Below are positions 9,063 through 17,847 of a DNA stretch of 64,000 bases, piece after piece (within the stretch, counting starts at the first letter, position 1; each line of letters opens with the position of its first letter). This stretch comes from Polynucleobacter finlandensis. Lineage in GTDB: Bacteria > Pseudomonadota > Gammaproteobacteria > Burkholderiales > Burkholderiaceae. Made by a program: the position numbers and the translations under genes. The notes under the pieces are model-generated. The model worked only from the letters and a program-made list of their open reading frames with translations. It had not been told where the DNA came from and searched no databases. The stretch is taken from assembly GCF_018881755.1 (NCBI RefSeq), contig NZ_JACVPS010000003.1, forward strand, positions 62,001-126,000, given 5' to 3'.

Positions 9063-9812
9063 ATGAAAATCTTAGTAGCTGTAAAACGTGTCGTTGATTA
9101 CAACGTCAAAGTTCGTGTGAAGTCAGATAATTCTGGTGTTGATATTGCTAACGTCAAAATGAGTATGAATCCTTTTGATGAGATTGCAGTTGAAGAGGCC
9201 GTCCGTTTAAAAGAAGCGGGAATTGTTACTGAGATCATTGTGGTATCAGCGGGCCCCACGCAATGCCAAGAAACATTACGTACTGCTTTGGCTATTGGCG
9301 CAGATCGCGCTATCTTAGTAGAGAGTGATGCTGACTTGCAGCCCTTAGCCGTTGCGAAGATTCTTAAAGCCCTCACTGATAAAGAGCAGGCTCAGATGGT
9401 GATTTTGGGTAAACAGGCGATTGATGACGATAGCAATCAAACCGGTCAGATGTTAGCTGCTTTACTAGATATCCCGCAAGCCACTTTTGCCTCTAAGGTA
9501 GTGATTGCTGAGGGCAAAGCCACTGTGACCCGTGAAGTTGATGGTGGCCTAGAAACCATTGCGCTCACCTTACCTGCGGTCATCACGACTGACTTACGTT
9601 TAAATGAGCCACGTTATGTGACTCTACCTAACATCATGAAGGCCAAGAAAAAGACTTTAGAGATTGTTAAGCCAGAGGAGTTGGGCGTTGATATTGCCCC
9701 ACGTCTGAAAACACTCAAAGTAGAAGAGCCGCCAAAACGTACCGCTGGTGTCATGGTGGCCGATGTAGCAGCTCTGGTTGAAAAACTCAAAAATGAAGCG
9801 AAGGTGATTTAA
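9063..9812 (+). CDS. etfB: electron transfer flavoprotein beta subunit
   Basis: This 249-residue ETF beta subunit starts [19 protein letters not shown] and contains the conserved AMP-binding segment [12 protein letters not shown] and the recognition-loop region [18 protein letters not shown]. With EtfA it forms the cytoplasmic FAD- and AMP-containing carrier that takes electrons from acyl-CoA dehydrogenases to the ubiquinone pool. Its TAA stop directly abuts the etfA ATG (9812/9813), so the subunits are translationally coupled. Confidence 0.96.
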   Translation: MKILVAVKRVVDYNVKVRVKSDNSGVDIANVKMSMNPFDEIAVEEAVRLKEAGIVTEIIVVSAGPTQCQETLRTALAIGADRAILVESDADLQPLAVAKILKALTDKEQAQMVILGKQAIDDDSNQTGQMLAALLDIPQATFASKVVIAEGKATVTREVDGGLETIALTLPAVITTDLRLNEPRYVTLPNIMKAKKKTLEIVKPEELGVDIAPRLKTLKVEEPPKRTAGVMVADVAALVEKLKNEAKVI

Positions 9813-10766
9813 ATGGCCGCTCTGATCTCTCTAGTGATTGCTGAACACGACAATCAATCCTTAAAGGCGGCAACCCTCAATGCCGTTGCTGCTGCCCTGC
9901 AAATTTCCTCAGAGGTAGACATCCTCGTAGCGGGCAATGGCACTGATGCTGTTGCCCAAGCAGCAAGTCAAATCGCTGGCGTGCGTAAAGTCATTCAAGT
10001 AGATAGCCCAGCTTTAGCAGATCAATTGGCCGAACCTTTAGCAGCGCAGATCCTCTCGATTGCTAAAAACTATAGCCATATTTTGGCTCCAGCCACTGCG
10101 AACGGTAAAAATGTCCTCCCTAGAGTGGCAGCTAAGTTGGATGTGGCTCAGTTATCGGACATCACCAGGGTTGTCTCACCTGACACCTTTGAGCGTCCCA
10201 TCTATGCAGGTAATGCGATTGCTACCGTTCAATCGGCTGATTCAATCAAGGTGATCACTGTGCGCACGACAGGCTTTGATCCAGTGGCTGCTACAGGCGG
10301 GTCAGCCACCATTGAAAAACAATCTGGCGATGCTGCAGCAAGCAATACTTCCTCATCCTCTTTTGTTGGGCGCGAGCTGACTAAATCAGATCGCCCTGAG
10401 CTTACTGCTGCCAAGATCATTGTCTCTGGTGGACGTGGTTTAGGTTCTGGTGAGAAGTATCAAGAAGTTGTTGTGCCGCTGGCTGATGCCTTAGGGGCTG
10501 CCTTGGGTGCATCACGTGCAGCCGTCGATGCAGGCTATGTACCCAATGATTACCAAGTAGGGCAAACGGGCAAGATTGTGGCTCCCCAACTGTATGTCGC
10601 TGTTGGCATCTCCGGAGCCATCCAACACTTAGCAGGCATGAAAGACTCCAAGGTCATCGTAGCCATTAACAAAGACCCAGAAGCACCAATCTTTAGTGTT
10701 GCTGACTATGGTTTAGTGGCTGACTTGTTTACTGCGGTCCCAGAGTTAACTAAGGCGCTTTCTTAG
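9813..10766 (+). CDS. etfA: electron transfer flavoprotein alpha subunit
   Basis: This is a 317-residue EtfA. The C-terminal FAD-binding domain shows [34 protein letters not shown] and the terminal [14 protein letters not shown]...[10 protein letters not shown] signature. The N-terminal domain is the usual ETF alpha/beta fold. It partners EtfB, the directly preceding gene, and is followed after 51 bases by an acyl-CoA dehydrogenase, the likely electron donor. Confidence 0.96.
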   Translation: MAALISLVIAEHDNQSLKAATLNAVAAALQISSEVDILVAGNGTDAVAQAASQIAGVRKVIQVDSPALADQLAEPLAAQILSIAKNYSHILAPATANGKNVLPRVAAKLDVAQLSDITRVVSPDTFERPIYAGNAIATVQSADSIKVITVRTTGFDPVAATGGSATIEKQSGDAAASNTSSSSFVGRELTKSDRPELTAAKIIVSGGRGLGSGEKYQEVVVPLADALGAALGASRAAVDAGYVPNDYQVGQTGKIVAPQLYVAVGISGAIQHLAGMKDSKVIVAINKDPEAPIFSVADYGLVADLFTAVPELTKALS

Positions 10767-10817
10767 GTCGTCGATACATTCATTCAATCAATTCGATTTG
10801 AATAAAGAGGAGTTGTA

Positions 10818-12605
10818 ATGCCATATGTAGCCCCAGTCAAAGACATGCTGTTTGTGATGAATGAATTGGCTGGGCTATCAGATGTTGTCGCCTATCCTCA
10901 GTATGCCGAAGCGGGTGCTGATGTTGATTTAGCGCCAGCTATTTTGGAAGAAGCTGCAAAATTCAATCAAGATGTAGTGGCACCACTCAATTGGCCTGGC
11001 GATCAAAATCCAAGCTCACTAAAAGATGGAGTGGTTACTACCACCCCCGGTTTTAAAGAGGCTTTTGAGCAATTTGCTGCTGCTGGTTGGCAGGGCGTTG
11101 TTCATCCTGCTGAGTTTGGTGGTCAGAGCCTACCCAAGTTAATTGCTACTGCCTGTTTTGAAATGGTTCACTCAGCCAGTCTTTCTTTTGCTTTGTGCCC
11201 AATGTTGACAGATGGCGCGATTGAGGCTTTGCTTACTGCAGCCAGTCCAGAATTACAGGAGCAATTTGTTCCAAAGATGATTGCGGGTGAGTGGACTGGA
11301 TCAATGTGCTTAACTGAGCCACAAGCGGGCTCTGATTTATCGATGGTGCGTTCGCGCGCCGTGCCGCAGGATGATGGTGCTTATAAGATTTATGGCACCA
11401 AAATTTATATTACCTATGGCGATCACGATATGGCAAAGAATATTGTCCATCTCGTATTGGCTCGTACTCCTGATGCACCTGAGGGCGTAAAGGGTATCTC
11501 TTTATTTGTAGTGCCAAAATTTATCGTGAACCCTGATGGCTCTCTAGGCAATCGCAATGATGTTCAATGCGTTTCTATTGAGCATAAGCTTGGTATTAAG
11601 GCGAGCCCTACTGCGGTATTGCAGTTTGGTGATCATGGTGGCGCTATTGGTTATTTAGTGGGCGAGGAAAATCGCGGTCTTGAGTATATGTTTGTCATGA
11701 TGAATGCCGCCCGATTTGCTGTTGGTATGCAAGGTGTCGCTGTCGCTGAGCGCGCTTATCAAAAGGCTGTGCGATATGCTAAAGATCGCGTACAAAGCCG
11801 TGATCTTGCCGGTTCCGCTGGTCCTGTGGCAATTATTCATCAGCCTGATGTCAAGCGGATGTTGATGACGATGCGCGCCTACGTTGAGGCATCTAGGGCG
11901 CTGGCGTATTACGCAGCGGCTGAGTACGATGCCCAGCATGCTTCACCCGATGAGGTTGCTCGCAAGGGTAGCCAAGCAATTTATGAATTTTTGGTTCCGA
12001 TTGTTAAAGGATTCTCTACAGAGATGTCGATTGAGGTTGCTAGTCTGGGCGTGCAAGTGCATGGAGGTATGGGCTTTATTGAAGAGACTGGCGCTGCCCA
12101 GTACTATCGAGACGCCCGCATTTTGACAATTTATGAAGGCACAACTGCAATTCAGGCAAATGATTTGGTTGGTAGAAAAACGGTGCGTGATGGTGGCGCA
12201 ACTGCTCAAGTCTTGATTGGAAAAATCAAGCAGACAGAAAAGAATCTAGCATCTGCTGGTAGTGCCGATGCTAAAGCTGTTCTCAAGCAATTAACTCCTG
12301 CACGTGAAGCTTTTGAAGCCTCCGTTTCTTATATCTTAGCCAATGCCAAAACAGAAGTGAAAGCTGTCTACGCGGGTAGTTTTGCTTATCTGCGTTTGTG
12401 TGGATTGGTTTTGGGCGCATGGCAAATGGCTCGTGCGCTCTTGGCTGCCGAAGGTTTGCGTTCTAGCGATCCAAGTTTCTATGGCGCCAAAATTGCTACT
12501 GCACGTTTCTTTGCTGAGAACTTGTTGCCACAAGCGCAAGCCTTAGCAACTTCTATTGTGGAAAGTGGTCATTCCACCAATGCTTTAGAAGTGGAGCAGT
12601 TTTAA
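10818..12605 (+). CDS. acyl-CoA dehydrogenase, large (~600-residue) type
   Basis: This is a 595-residue FAD enzyme. It has the FAD and substrate signature CLTEPQAGSDLS near residues 168-179 and a C-terminal catalytic-base region with IYEGTTAIQANDL. It also carries the additional ~130-residue C-terminal helical domain seen in the long AcdB/FadE-like bacterial acyl-CoA dehydrogenases. It introduces the alpha,beta double bond in acyl-CoA and hands electrons to ETF, encoded just upstream. GAGG lies 7-10 bases before the ATG. A hairpin terminator follows the stop. Confidence 0.9.
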   Translation: MPYVAPVKDMLFVMNELAGLSDVVAYPQYAEAGADVDLAPAILEEAAKFNQDVVAPLNWPGDQNPSSLKDGVVTTTPGFKEAFEQFAAAGWQGVVHPAEFGGQSLPKLIATACFEMVHSASLSFALCPMLTDGAIEALLTAASPELQEQFVPKMIAGEWTGSMCLTEPQAGSDLSMVRSRAVPQDDGAYKIYGTKIYITYGDHDMAKNIVHLVLARTPDAPEGVKGISLFVVPKFIVNPDGSLGNRNDVQCVSIEHKLGIKASPTAVLQFGDHGGAIGYLVGEENRGLEYMFVMMNAARFAVGMQGVAVAERAYQKAVRYAKDRVQSRDLAGSAGPVAIIHQPDVKRMLMTMRAYVEASRALAYYAAAEYDAQHASPDEVARKGSQAIYEFLVPIVKGFSTEMSIEVASLGVQVHGGMGFIEETGAAQYYRDARILTIYEGTTAIQANDLVGRKTVRDGGATAQVLIGKIKQTEKNLASAGSADAKAVLKQLTPAREAFEASVSYILANAKTEVKAVYAGSFAYLRLCGLVLGAWQMARALLAAEGLRSSDPSFYGAKIATARFFAENLLPQAQALATSIVESGHSTNALEVEQF

Positions 12606-12632
12606 GACTTTCTAATCAGTTTCTGTTTTATT

Positions 12633-12663
12633 AAGCTATCCGCATTACTGGGATAGCTTTCTT
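12633..12663. terminator. bidirectional hairpin terminator
   Basis: A perfect 9-bp stem (AAGCTATCC at 12633-12641 with GGATAGCTT at 12651-12659) with a 9-base loop is followed by a T-rich tail. It lies just after the acyl-CoA dehydrogenase stop. The stop codon of the convergent membrane-protein gene falls in the loop, so both genes may use it. Confidence 0.65.
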
Positions 12664-13079
12664 GCTTCTGCAATTTGAGAGATAAAAAATTGCTCAAAGG
12701 AAACAGCCAAGAAGGTCATCATTACTCCAGCTCCAAATACTAGCGAGAAAATGACGGTGAGGATTGTCGGCCACCCGGACTTGGATTTACCTGCTGGATT
12801 AAATTGGGCATCCCACTTTTCATCTGCGCGTAAACCTAATGCAATGGTGGTTAACCAACTGGCTTCCATCGCAATAAAACCCAAGGTCAGCAAAATCCAG
12901 CCGGGTGCGGAGTGAAAGTGCGCGGCTTTTAAGAGGAGCCAGCCGCCAATACCGCCAATCAAAGAAAATAGTTGAGCCCATGCCCAAAAAGATTTAAAGC
13001 CTAATAAGTAAAAGCAATTAAAACCGGTGCCTGGAAAGAGTATCCCGAGTGCGCAGAAAATAAATTTAGAACGTTTCAT
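12645..13079 (-). CDS. small multi-pass membrane protein, function unknown
   Basis: A 144-residue protein with about four predicted transmembrane segments: two near the N terminus around FIFCALGILFPG and FSLIGGIGGWLLL, one at WILLTLGFIAMEASWL, and one near IFSLVFGAGVMMTFLAV. A polar loop rich in Lys and Ser (about residues 88-103) separates the last two. The N-terminal part loosely recalls TM2-like domains, but I do not recognise the family. It lies 14 bases after the META-domain lipoprotein gene, so the two are probably co-transcribed envelope genes. Confidence 0.7.
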   Translation of the reverse strand: MKRSKFIFCALGILFPGTGFNCFYLLGFKSFWAWAQLFSLIGGIGGWLLLKAAHFHSAPGWILLTLGFIAMEASWLTTIALGLRADEKWDAQFNPAGKSKSGWPTILTVIFSLVFGAGVMMTFLAVSFEQFFISQIAEARKLSQ

Positions 13080-13093
13080 TAAAACCTTTGTGA

Positions 13094-13642
13094 TTATTTA
13101 TTTTGAGTCGATGACTTCTGATTGACATCACGTTGCGCAAAGCTCAACACTTCACGATCCCGCCCAATAACTAGGAGCCGATCACCATCACGAACAATCG
13201 TACGGTAATCGTTGAGCTCATAGAGAAAGTCATTTTCCAATTCCATGCGCTGTGGACTGCAGGCCATCTTGGTGCTGGCGATTTTTTCTAAGGTAAAGCC
13301 GCGTTCATCTTCACTAATCTGGGCGGTAAATCGATTACAGCCGGTAGACCCGCTAAGACGCTCACCATTTGCATCAAATGCGATTTGGATGGGGTTGCTG
13401 CTCTCGCCTTGTGGGATTTGCCTTGCGCGCACTTCGCCATTGACATTAGGGGTGAGATTCCAGCGAATGAGTTCCCACTGGGTATTTCTGAGTTCTCGGG
13501 TCGGGGGGCTGATCTTAGCTCCGCAAGGAGGGATGACGCTGGCACAAGCTGTCAAAAGGCTTAAACCTAGGCAGGAAATTGCCAGAAGGGGTCGATTTAA
13601 TCTGCTTCTAAACGAACTAGAGGGGTTATTTTTGTAGGGCAT
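13094..13642 (-). CDS. META-domain (HslJ-like) lipoprotein
   Basis: This is a 182-residue lipoprotein. A signal peptide ends in a lipobox with LLTAC near residue 33. The mature part contains a META/HslJ-type domain: TQWEL at the first strand, FDANGERLSGSTGCNRF in the middle, and MACSPQRMELENDFLYEL before the final strands. META proteins are poorly characterised; E. coli HslJ is linked to heat shock and novobiocin tolerance. It is probably anchored to the outer membrane. The upstream 237 bases are shared with the divergent rpsP operon. Confidence 0.8.
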   Translation of the reverse strand: MPYKNNPSSSFRSRLNRPLLAISCLGLSLLTACASVIPPCGAKISPPTRELRNTQWELIRWNLTPNVNGEVRARQIPQGESSNPIQIAFDANGERLSGSTGCNRFTAQISEDERGFTLEKIASTKMACSPQRMELENDFLYELNDYRTIVRDGDRLLVIGRDREVLSFAQRDVNQKSSTQNK

Positions 13643-13879
13643 ATTTATCTAACTCGTTGTTTTTTAATCAATTTTTATCACCTTGAACTCACTATTCTAC
13701 TGAGTTAGGGGTTGAAATAGGTGGAATAAGTAGGGGTTTTCGTCTAGAATATGAGGTTTTCCGCTATACCGTGCATTTGTTTTATTCATTTGCTCAGTCG
13801 GCTGGAGCCCAAGATTTTTGTAGAAATTTCATTGGGTTGTAATCAACCTGTTTTTAATTTTAGATTTTAAGGAATAACT

Positions 13880-14125
13880 ATGGTCGTCATTCGACTAGCA
13901 CGCGGCGGTTCTAAGAAGCGCCCTTTTTACAGTATCGTTGCTACTGACAAGCGCAATCGTCGCGACTCGAACTTTATCGAGCGTATTGGTTATTTCAATC
14001 CTAAGGCAGCTGAGTCCGAGCAAGCAATGCGTATTGCTCAAGACCGTTTGACTTATTGGACTGGTGTTGGTGCGCAAGTATCCCCAACCGTTGTTCGTTT
14101 GATCAAGAATAATCCTGCAGTTTAA
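13880..14125 (+). CDS. rpsP: 30S ribosomal protein S16
   Basis: This 81-residue protein starts [23 protein letters not shown], the S16 signature. S16 stabilises the 5' domain of 16S rRNA during 30S assembly. It leads the classic rpsP-rimM-trmD-rplS operon. AAGGA lies 8 bases before the ATG. In the 237-bp upstream gap, TAGAAT at 13745-13750 is the best -10 candidate I see, without a good -35. A short hairpin (GGTTG/CAACC, 13835-13848) followed by a T-rich run lies in the leader and could act as a weak attenuator. Confidence 0.97.
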   Translation: MVVIRLARGGSKKRPFYSIVATDKRNRRDSNFIERIGYFNPKAAESEQAMRIAQDRLTYWTGVGAQVSPTVVRLIKNNPAV

Positions 14126-14217
14126 AACTGACTTTCTAGAAACCCTGTCTTCATGATGGGGCTTCTAGCGATAGGATTCATTGGTAGTTTTATTTAGGGA
14201 AAATAGGTGGCATTAAT

Positions 14218-14781
14218 ATGAGTACACCCTCCCTAAATGATTTGATTGAGCTTGGTGCAATTGCTGAAGCTCAAGGCCTGCAAGGACAAGTGAAGGTCCG
14301 CCCTCACTCCTCAGATCCTGTAGCGCTTCTATCTTCAAAAGAAATTTGGCTTTCCCTCATTCCTCGTCGGGATGCTGGCGTTTCTGCTTCTCAAGAGCAG
14401 GCTTCCTTACGTGCTTACAAAGTCAAACAAGCAAAGATGCATAGTGGCACGGTTGTCCTCGCTTTAGAGGGTGTAACAGACCGCGATCAAGCTCATGCAT
14501 TAAAGGGTGCCCGCATTTTAGTGGGGCGCGATGATTTTCCAAAAGCGGACAAAGATACTTATTACTGGGTAGATTTAATTGGTTGCCAAGCAAACAATCT
14601 GCAAGGCGAACATTTGGGTGAGGTTTTGGACGTCACCGAAAATGGCGCTCATGGCGTCATTGCGATTGGGGATTCTATAAGCAAAGTAGTTAAGCAGCTC
14701 GTACCGTTTGTTAAGGAAGTAGTGCAAAACGTCGATTTGCCGAATAAATCCATTACCCTAGATTGGCAATCTGACTGGTAG
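14218..14781 (+). CDS. rimM: 16S rRNA processing protein RimM
   Basis: This 187-residue protein has an N-terminal RimM beta-barrel (LGAIAEAQGLQGQVKVRP) and a C-terminal PRC-barrel region (YYWVDLIGCQ ... LPFVKEVV). RimM helps mature the 30S head and binds S19. AGGTGG precedes the ATG by 7 bases. The 92-bp gap after rpsP contains a 6-bp hairpin (CTAGAA 14136-14141 with TTCTAG 14163-14168), which could set the ratio of S16 to the downstream proteins; that is inference. Confidence 0.96.
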   Translation: MSTPSLNDLIELGAIAEAQGLQGQVKVRPHSSDPVALLSSKEIWLSLIPRRDAGVSASQEQASLRAYKVKQAKMHSGTVVLALEGVTDRDQAHALKGARILVGRDDFPKADKDTYYWVDLIGCQANNLQGEHLGEVLDVTENGAHGVIAIGDSISKVVKQLVPFVKEVVQNVDLPNKSITLDWQSDW

Positions 14782-14818
14782 CCTTTCCAATACGTTAGCC
14801 AATACTTTTTATTTCACT

Positions 14819-15565
14819 ATGCGCTTTGATGTTGTAACTCTATTTCCAGAAATGTTCCCAGCTTTAACGCAGTGGGGGGTGACTGGACGCGCATGTGACA
14901 AAGGCCTAGCCAGCGTCAAACTTTGGAATCCCCGAGACTATTGCAGTGATCCCCGCAAAACGGTAGATGATCGTGCTTATGGTGGGGGCCCTGGGATGGT
15001 CATGATGGTTAAACCGCTAGAAGATGCCGTGAATGCGATTAAGGCGTCCCATCAAGCGGAACATATTCCATCTGGCCCAATTTGCCTTTTGGCACCCCAA
15101 GGTGAGCGTTTTTCTCAAAAGATTGCGACAGATATCCTCAATCACGGCAATATTAGCTTTGTTTGTGGCCGCTATGAGGCAATTGACCAACGTTTTGTCG
15201 ACCGGAACGTCGATTTACAGCTTTCAATGGGTGATTTTGTGGTTTCTGGGGGCGAATTACCCGCTATGGCCATGATGGATGCGGTTATACGGCTTATCCC
15301 CGGGGCTCTTGGGGATGATGATTCTGCGGTCCAGGATAGCTTCGTAAACGGGCTTTTAGACCATCCGCACTACACCCGCCCTGAAATATATGAAAATTTA
15401 TCTGTTCCAGACGTGCTTTTGGGCGGACATCACGCTAAAATAGCGGATTGGCGTCGGCAGAAGTCTTTAGAGCTGACGTTAAGGTTAAGACCGGATTTAA
15501 TTGAATCCGCTCGAACCAACGGGTTGCTAACCCAAGAAGATGAGCAATTTCTTCGTACGCTGTGA
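14819..15565 (+). CDS. trmD: tRNA (guanine-37-N1)-methyltransferase
   Basis: This is a 248-residue SPOUT enzyme beginning MRFDVVTLFPEMF. It contains DDRAYGGGPGMVMM, the knot segments LLAPQGERF and CGRYEAIDQR, and SMGDFVVSGGELPAM. It uses S-adenosylmethionine to make m1G37 in tRNAs reading CNN and some other codons, preventing +1 frameshifts. It lies third in the rpsP operon, with a 37-bp gap after rimM. Confidence 0.97.
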   Translation: MRFDVVTLFPEMFPALTQWGVTGRACDKGLASVKLWNPRDYCSDPRKTVDDRAYGGGPGMVMMVKPLEDAVNAIKASHQAEHIPSGPICLLAPQGERFSQKIATDILNHGNISFVCGRYEAIDQRFVDRNVDLQLSMGDFVVSGGELPAMAMMDAVIRLIPGALGDDDSAVQDSFVNGLLDHPHYTRPEIYENLSVPDVLLGGHHAKIADWRRQKSLELTLRLRPDLIESARTNGLLTQEDEQFLRTL

Positions 15566-15691
15566 GTAATCTCAGGGTTGAATAAAAAGTTTGTATTTTG
15601 GTTTAGTGAAATTGATTTAACTACATCCTCTGTCTGGTCCGTTGATTTATATCTCGGGATTAAACGCTGACAAGATGTTTAAGGATTGAAA

Positions 15692-16090
15692 ATGAATTTG
15701 ATTGAAAAAATTGAGCAAGAAGAAATTGCTCGCTTAAGCGCCAACAGAACTCTTCCAAGTTTTGCTCCTGGCGATACAGTAGTCGTTGGCGTGAACGTAG
15801 TTGAAGGTACACGTAAACGTACTCAGGCCTTTGAAGGCGTTGTGATTGCTAAGCGCAATCGCGGACTTAATTCCAGCTTTATCGTTCGTAAGATTTCTTC
15901 TGGCGAAGGTGTAGAGCGTACATTCCAAACTTACTCACCATTGATCGCTAGCATTGAAGTAAAGCGTCGAGGTGATGTGCGTCGTGCGAAGTTGTATTAC
16001 TTGCGCGATCGTTCAGGTAAGTCTGCACGTATTAAAGAAAAGCTTCCTGCTCGTAAAGCAGCAGCTGTTCCAGCTCCAGCCGCTGAATAA
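15692..16090 (+). CDS. rplS: 50S ribosomal protein L19
   Basis: L19 of 132 residues with the typical start [15 protein letters not shown] and the later [24 protein letters not shown] signature. I place the start at ATG 15692, six bases after AAGGA, rather than at an in-frame TTG six bases earlier. The C-terminal tail is Ala/Pro/Lys-rich. The 126-bp gap after trmD is the longest inside the operon. A strong terminator follows the gene, closing the operon. Confidence 0.97.
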   Translation: MNLIEKIEQEEIARLSANRTLPSFAPGDTVVVGVNVVEGTRKRTQAFEGVVIAKRNRGLNSSFIVRKISSGEGVERTFQTYSPLIASIEVKRRGDVRRAKLYYLRDRSGKSARIKEKLPARKAAAVPAPAAE

Positions 16091-16106
16091 GCTATCGGCT
16101 TGAAGT

Positions 16107-16134
16107 AAAAAAGGCGGCCTTGGTCGCCTTTTTT
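16107..16134. terminator. intrinsic terminator after rplS
   Basis: An 8-bp stem (AAGGCGGC 16111-16118 with GTCGCCTT 16123-16130, one G-U pair) with a 4-base loop is flanked by A4 before and T4 after. This is a classical rho-independent terminator ending the rpsP-rimM-trmD-rplS operon. Confidence 0.85.
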
Positions 16135-16153
16135 GTTGCCTTAAAATAAGAAC

Positions 16154-16891
16154 ATGTCAAAGATCTCTAAACCTGAAGAAGATGCAATCAATGTTGCAGC
16201 CCCTGCGGGTTTTGATGCCCAGGCTGTGCCCATTGAATCAGTGTGCATCGGTCAGCAAAAGGTGTTGGATAGATTGCTCGATCCTTATCAGCTAAAAGAA
16301 CGCCTTTTATCGCCTCCAGCTTGGCAGATAGAGATTACAGATGAGAACCGGCATGTCATGGCTGCTGACATCATTGCAAAGCGTCAGGCTGCGGGCAAGG
16401 TGACTCGCGCAGCTGTTTTGATTCCTTTACTACTTCAACCAAATGGCTTATCCGTTTTATTGACTCAGAGAACGACGCACTTGCGAGATCATGGTGGGCA
16501 AATCAGTTTTCCGGGTGGTCGCATGGATCCCGAGGATGCTGGCCCCAATGAGACGGCTTTACGCGAAAGCGAAGAAGAAATCGGTCTAGAGCGTGAGCGG
16601 GTTGAGATTATTGGTCAATTACCCGAGTATTTGACGGTTTCAGGCTATAGCGTCACACCAATTATCGGTTTGGTTAAACCTCAGGCAGAATATGTCTTAG
16701 ATGAATTTGAAGTGGCGGATATATTTGAAGTGCCCTTGAGTTTCTTGATGGACCCAGCAAATCATCAGGTTCGGGTTTGGCAGAGTGAGCAAGGTAGCCG
16801 CCGTTTTTATTCGATGCCCTATGAAGGTCGCTTTATTTGGGGAGCAACTGCAGGAATGTTACGTAACCTTTATCATCTATTAAAAGTATGA
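16154..16891 (+). CDS. Nudix hydrolase, coenzyme A pyrophosphatase type
   Basis: A 245-residue protein with a Nudix domain in its middle. The Nudix box begins GGRMDPEDAG and ends with the metal-binding REsEEEIGL helix near residues 132-140. The preceding LLTQRTTHLRDHGGQISFPGG matches the NudL/CoA-diphosphatase pattern (LLTxR...GQxSFPGG). Such enzymes cleave CoA or acyl-CoA to 4'-phosphopantetheine and 3',5'-ADP. About 90 N-terminal residues precede the domain. It overlaps the next gene by 4 bp (ATGA), so the two are coupled. Confidence 0.85.
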   Translation: MSKISKPEEDAINVAAPAGFDAQAVPIESVCIGQQKVLDRLLDPYQLKERLLSPPAWQIEITDENRHVMAADIIAKRQAAGKVTRAAVLIPLLLQPNGLSVLLTQRTTHLRDHGGQISFPGGRMDPEDAGPNETALRESEEEIGLERERVEIIGQLPEYLTVSGYSVTPIIGLVKPQAEYVLDEFEVADIFEVPLSFLMDPANHQVRVWQSEQGSRRFYSMPYEGRFIWGATAGMLRNLYHLLKV

Positions 16892-17847
16892 CTTTCTTTT
16901 CTATTCTCTTCGCCCTGATTGCCGAACAATATCGTCCGGTATCGGCTAATCATTGGATCCACCGAATTGGTGCCCGTTGGTTGGATTGGGTTGCTGGTGA
17001 ATTTGGCGGCAAGACTGAGGATGGCGCGAGTCCTGTAGGCGCCCGCATGGCCTGTTTGGTAGCTTTCATTCTCCCAACTTTCTTTGTCTTTGTGGTTTAT
17101 GTTGCTTGCATGCTGACTTATCCAATCTTGGGTTTCATTTGGAATGTCACCATTGCCTATTTATTTTTTGGCTTTCGTCAATTTAGTCATTCCTTTACTG
17201 CAGTTCATGAAGCCATTCAGAATCATGATTTACCTGCGGCTCGTCTAGCCTTGGCTGAGTGGTATGGCCCTGAATTAGACGCATCAAATCTCAGTGAGAC
17301 TGAAGTTATTTCATTGGCGTTAGAGCGTGCAATTGTTGGCTCTCATCACCATGTCTTTGGCGTGTTGTTTTGGTTCATGATGCCGATGGGTCCAGCAGGC
17401 GTAGTGCTATATCGCTTGGCTGACACCGCTTCGCAACGCTGGTCAGAAAGAGGTGACTTCAATTTAAGTGAAGCGGCTCGACATTTCTTCTACGTATTGG
17501 ATTGGATTCCTTCCCGCATTACTGCGATGGGCTTTGCTATCGTTGGTAATTTTGAGGGTGCGGTTTATGGCTGGCGTTATCTCACTGGCAAGTGGGCTGA
17601 TTCTTTATCTGCAGTGATTCTGGCTGCTGGTAGCGGTGCACTTGGCGTACGTTTAGGTGAGCCCTTGAGTGAGCCTGATAGTGATGAAGCTTTGCGGATG
17701 GCTGAAGCTGGTGAGCCTATTGTTTATGAGGTGGGTCTTGAGCCAACCGAACGGACAATGCGTTCCGCAATTGGCTTGGTGTGGCGCTTAATTATCGCTT
17801 GGATGGCTTTATTGCTAATGCTGACCATCTCTCTTTGGCTTGGCTAA
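16888..17847 (+). CDS. CobD/CbiB-like integral membrane protein
   Basis: This 319-residue membrane protein has an N-terminal FFSILFALIAEQYRP segment, two hydrophobic segments around residues 55-95, and a GPAGVVLYRLADTASQRW block typical of CobD/CbiB (adenosylcobinamide-phosphate synthase) relatives. A further hydrophobic segment lies at the C terminus. No other cobalamin genes are present, and the family also includes AmpE-like proteins with no cobalamin role, so the function stays open. It is coupled to the Nudix gene by a 4-bp overlap. Its last 56 bases overlap the 3' end of rsgA on the other strand. Confidence 0.75.
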   Translation: MTFFSILFALIAEQYRPVSANHWIHRIGARWLDWVAGEFGGKTEDGASPVGARMACLVAFILPTFFVFVVYVACMLTYPILGFIWNVTIAYLFFGFRQFSHSFTAVHEAIQNHDLPAARLALAEWYGPELDASNLSETEVISLALERAIVGSHHHVFGVLFWFMMPMGPAGVVLYRLADTASQRWSERGDFNLSEAARHFFYVLDWIPSRITAMGFAIVGNFEGAVYGWRYLTGKWADSLSAVILAAGSGALGVRLGEPLSEPDSDEALRMAEAGEPIVYEVGLEPTERTMRSAIGLVWRLIIAWMALLLMLTISLWLG

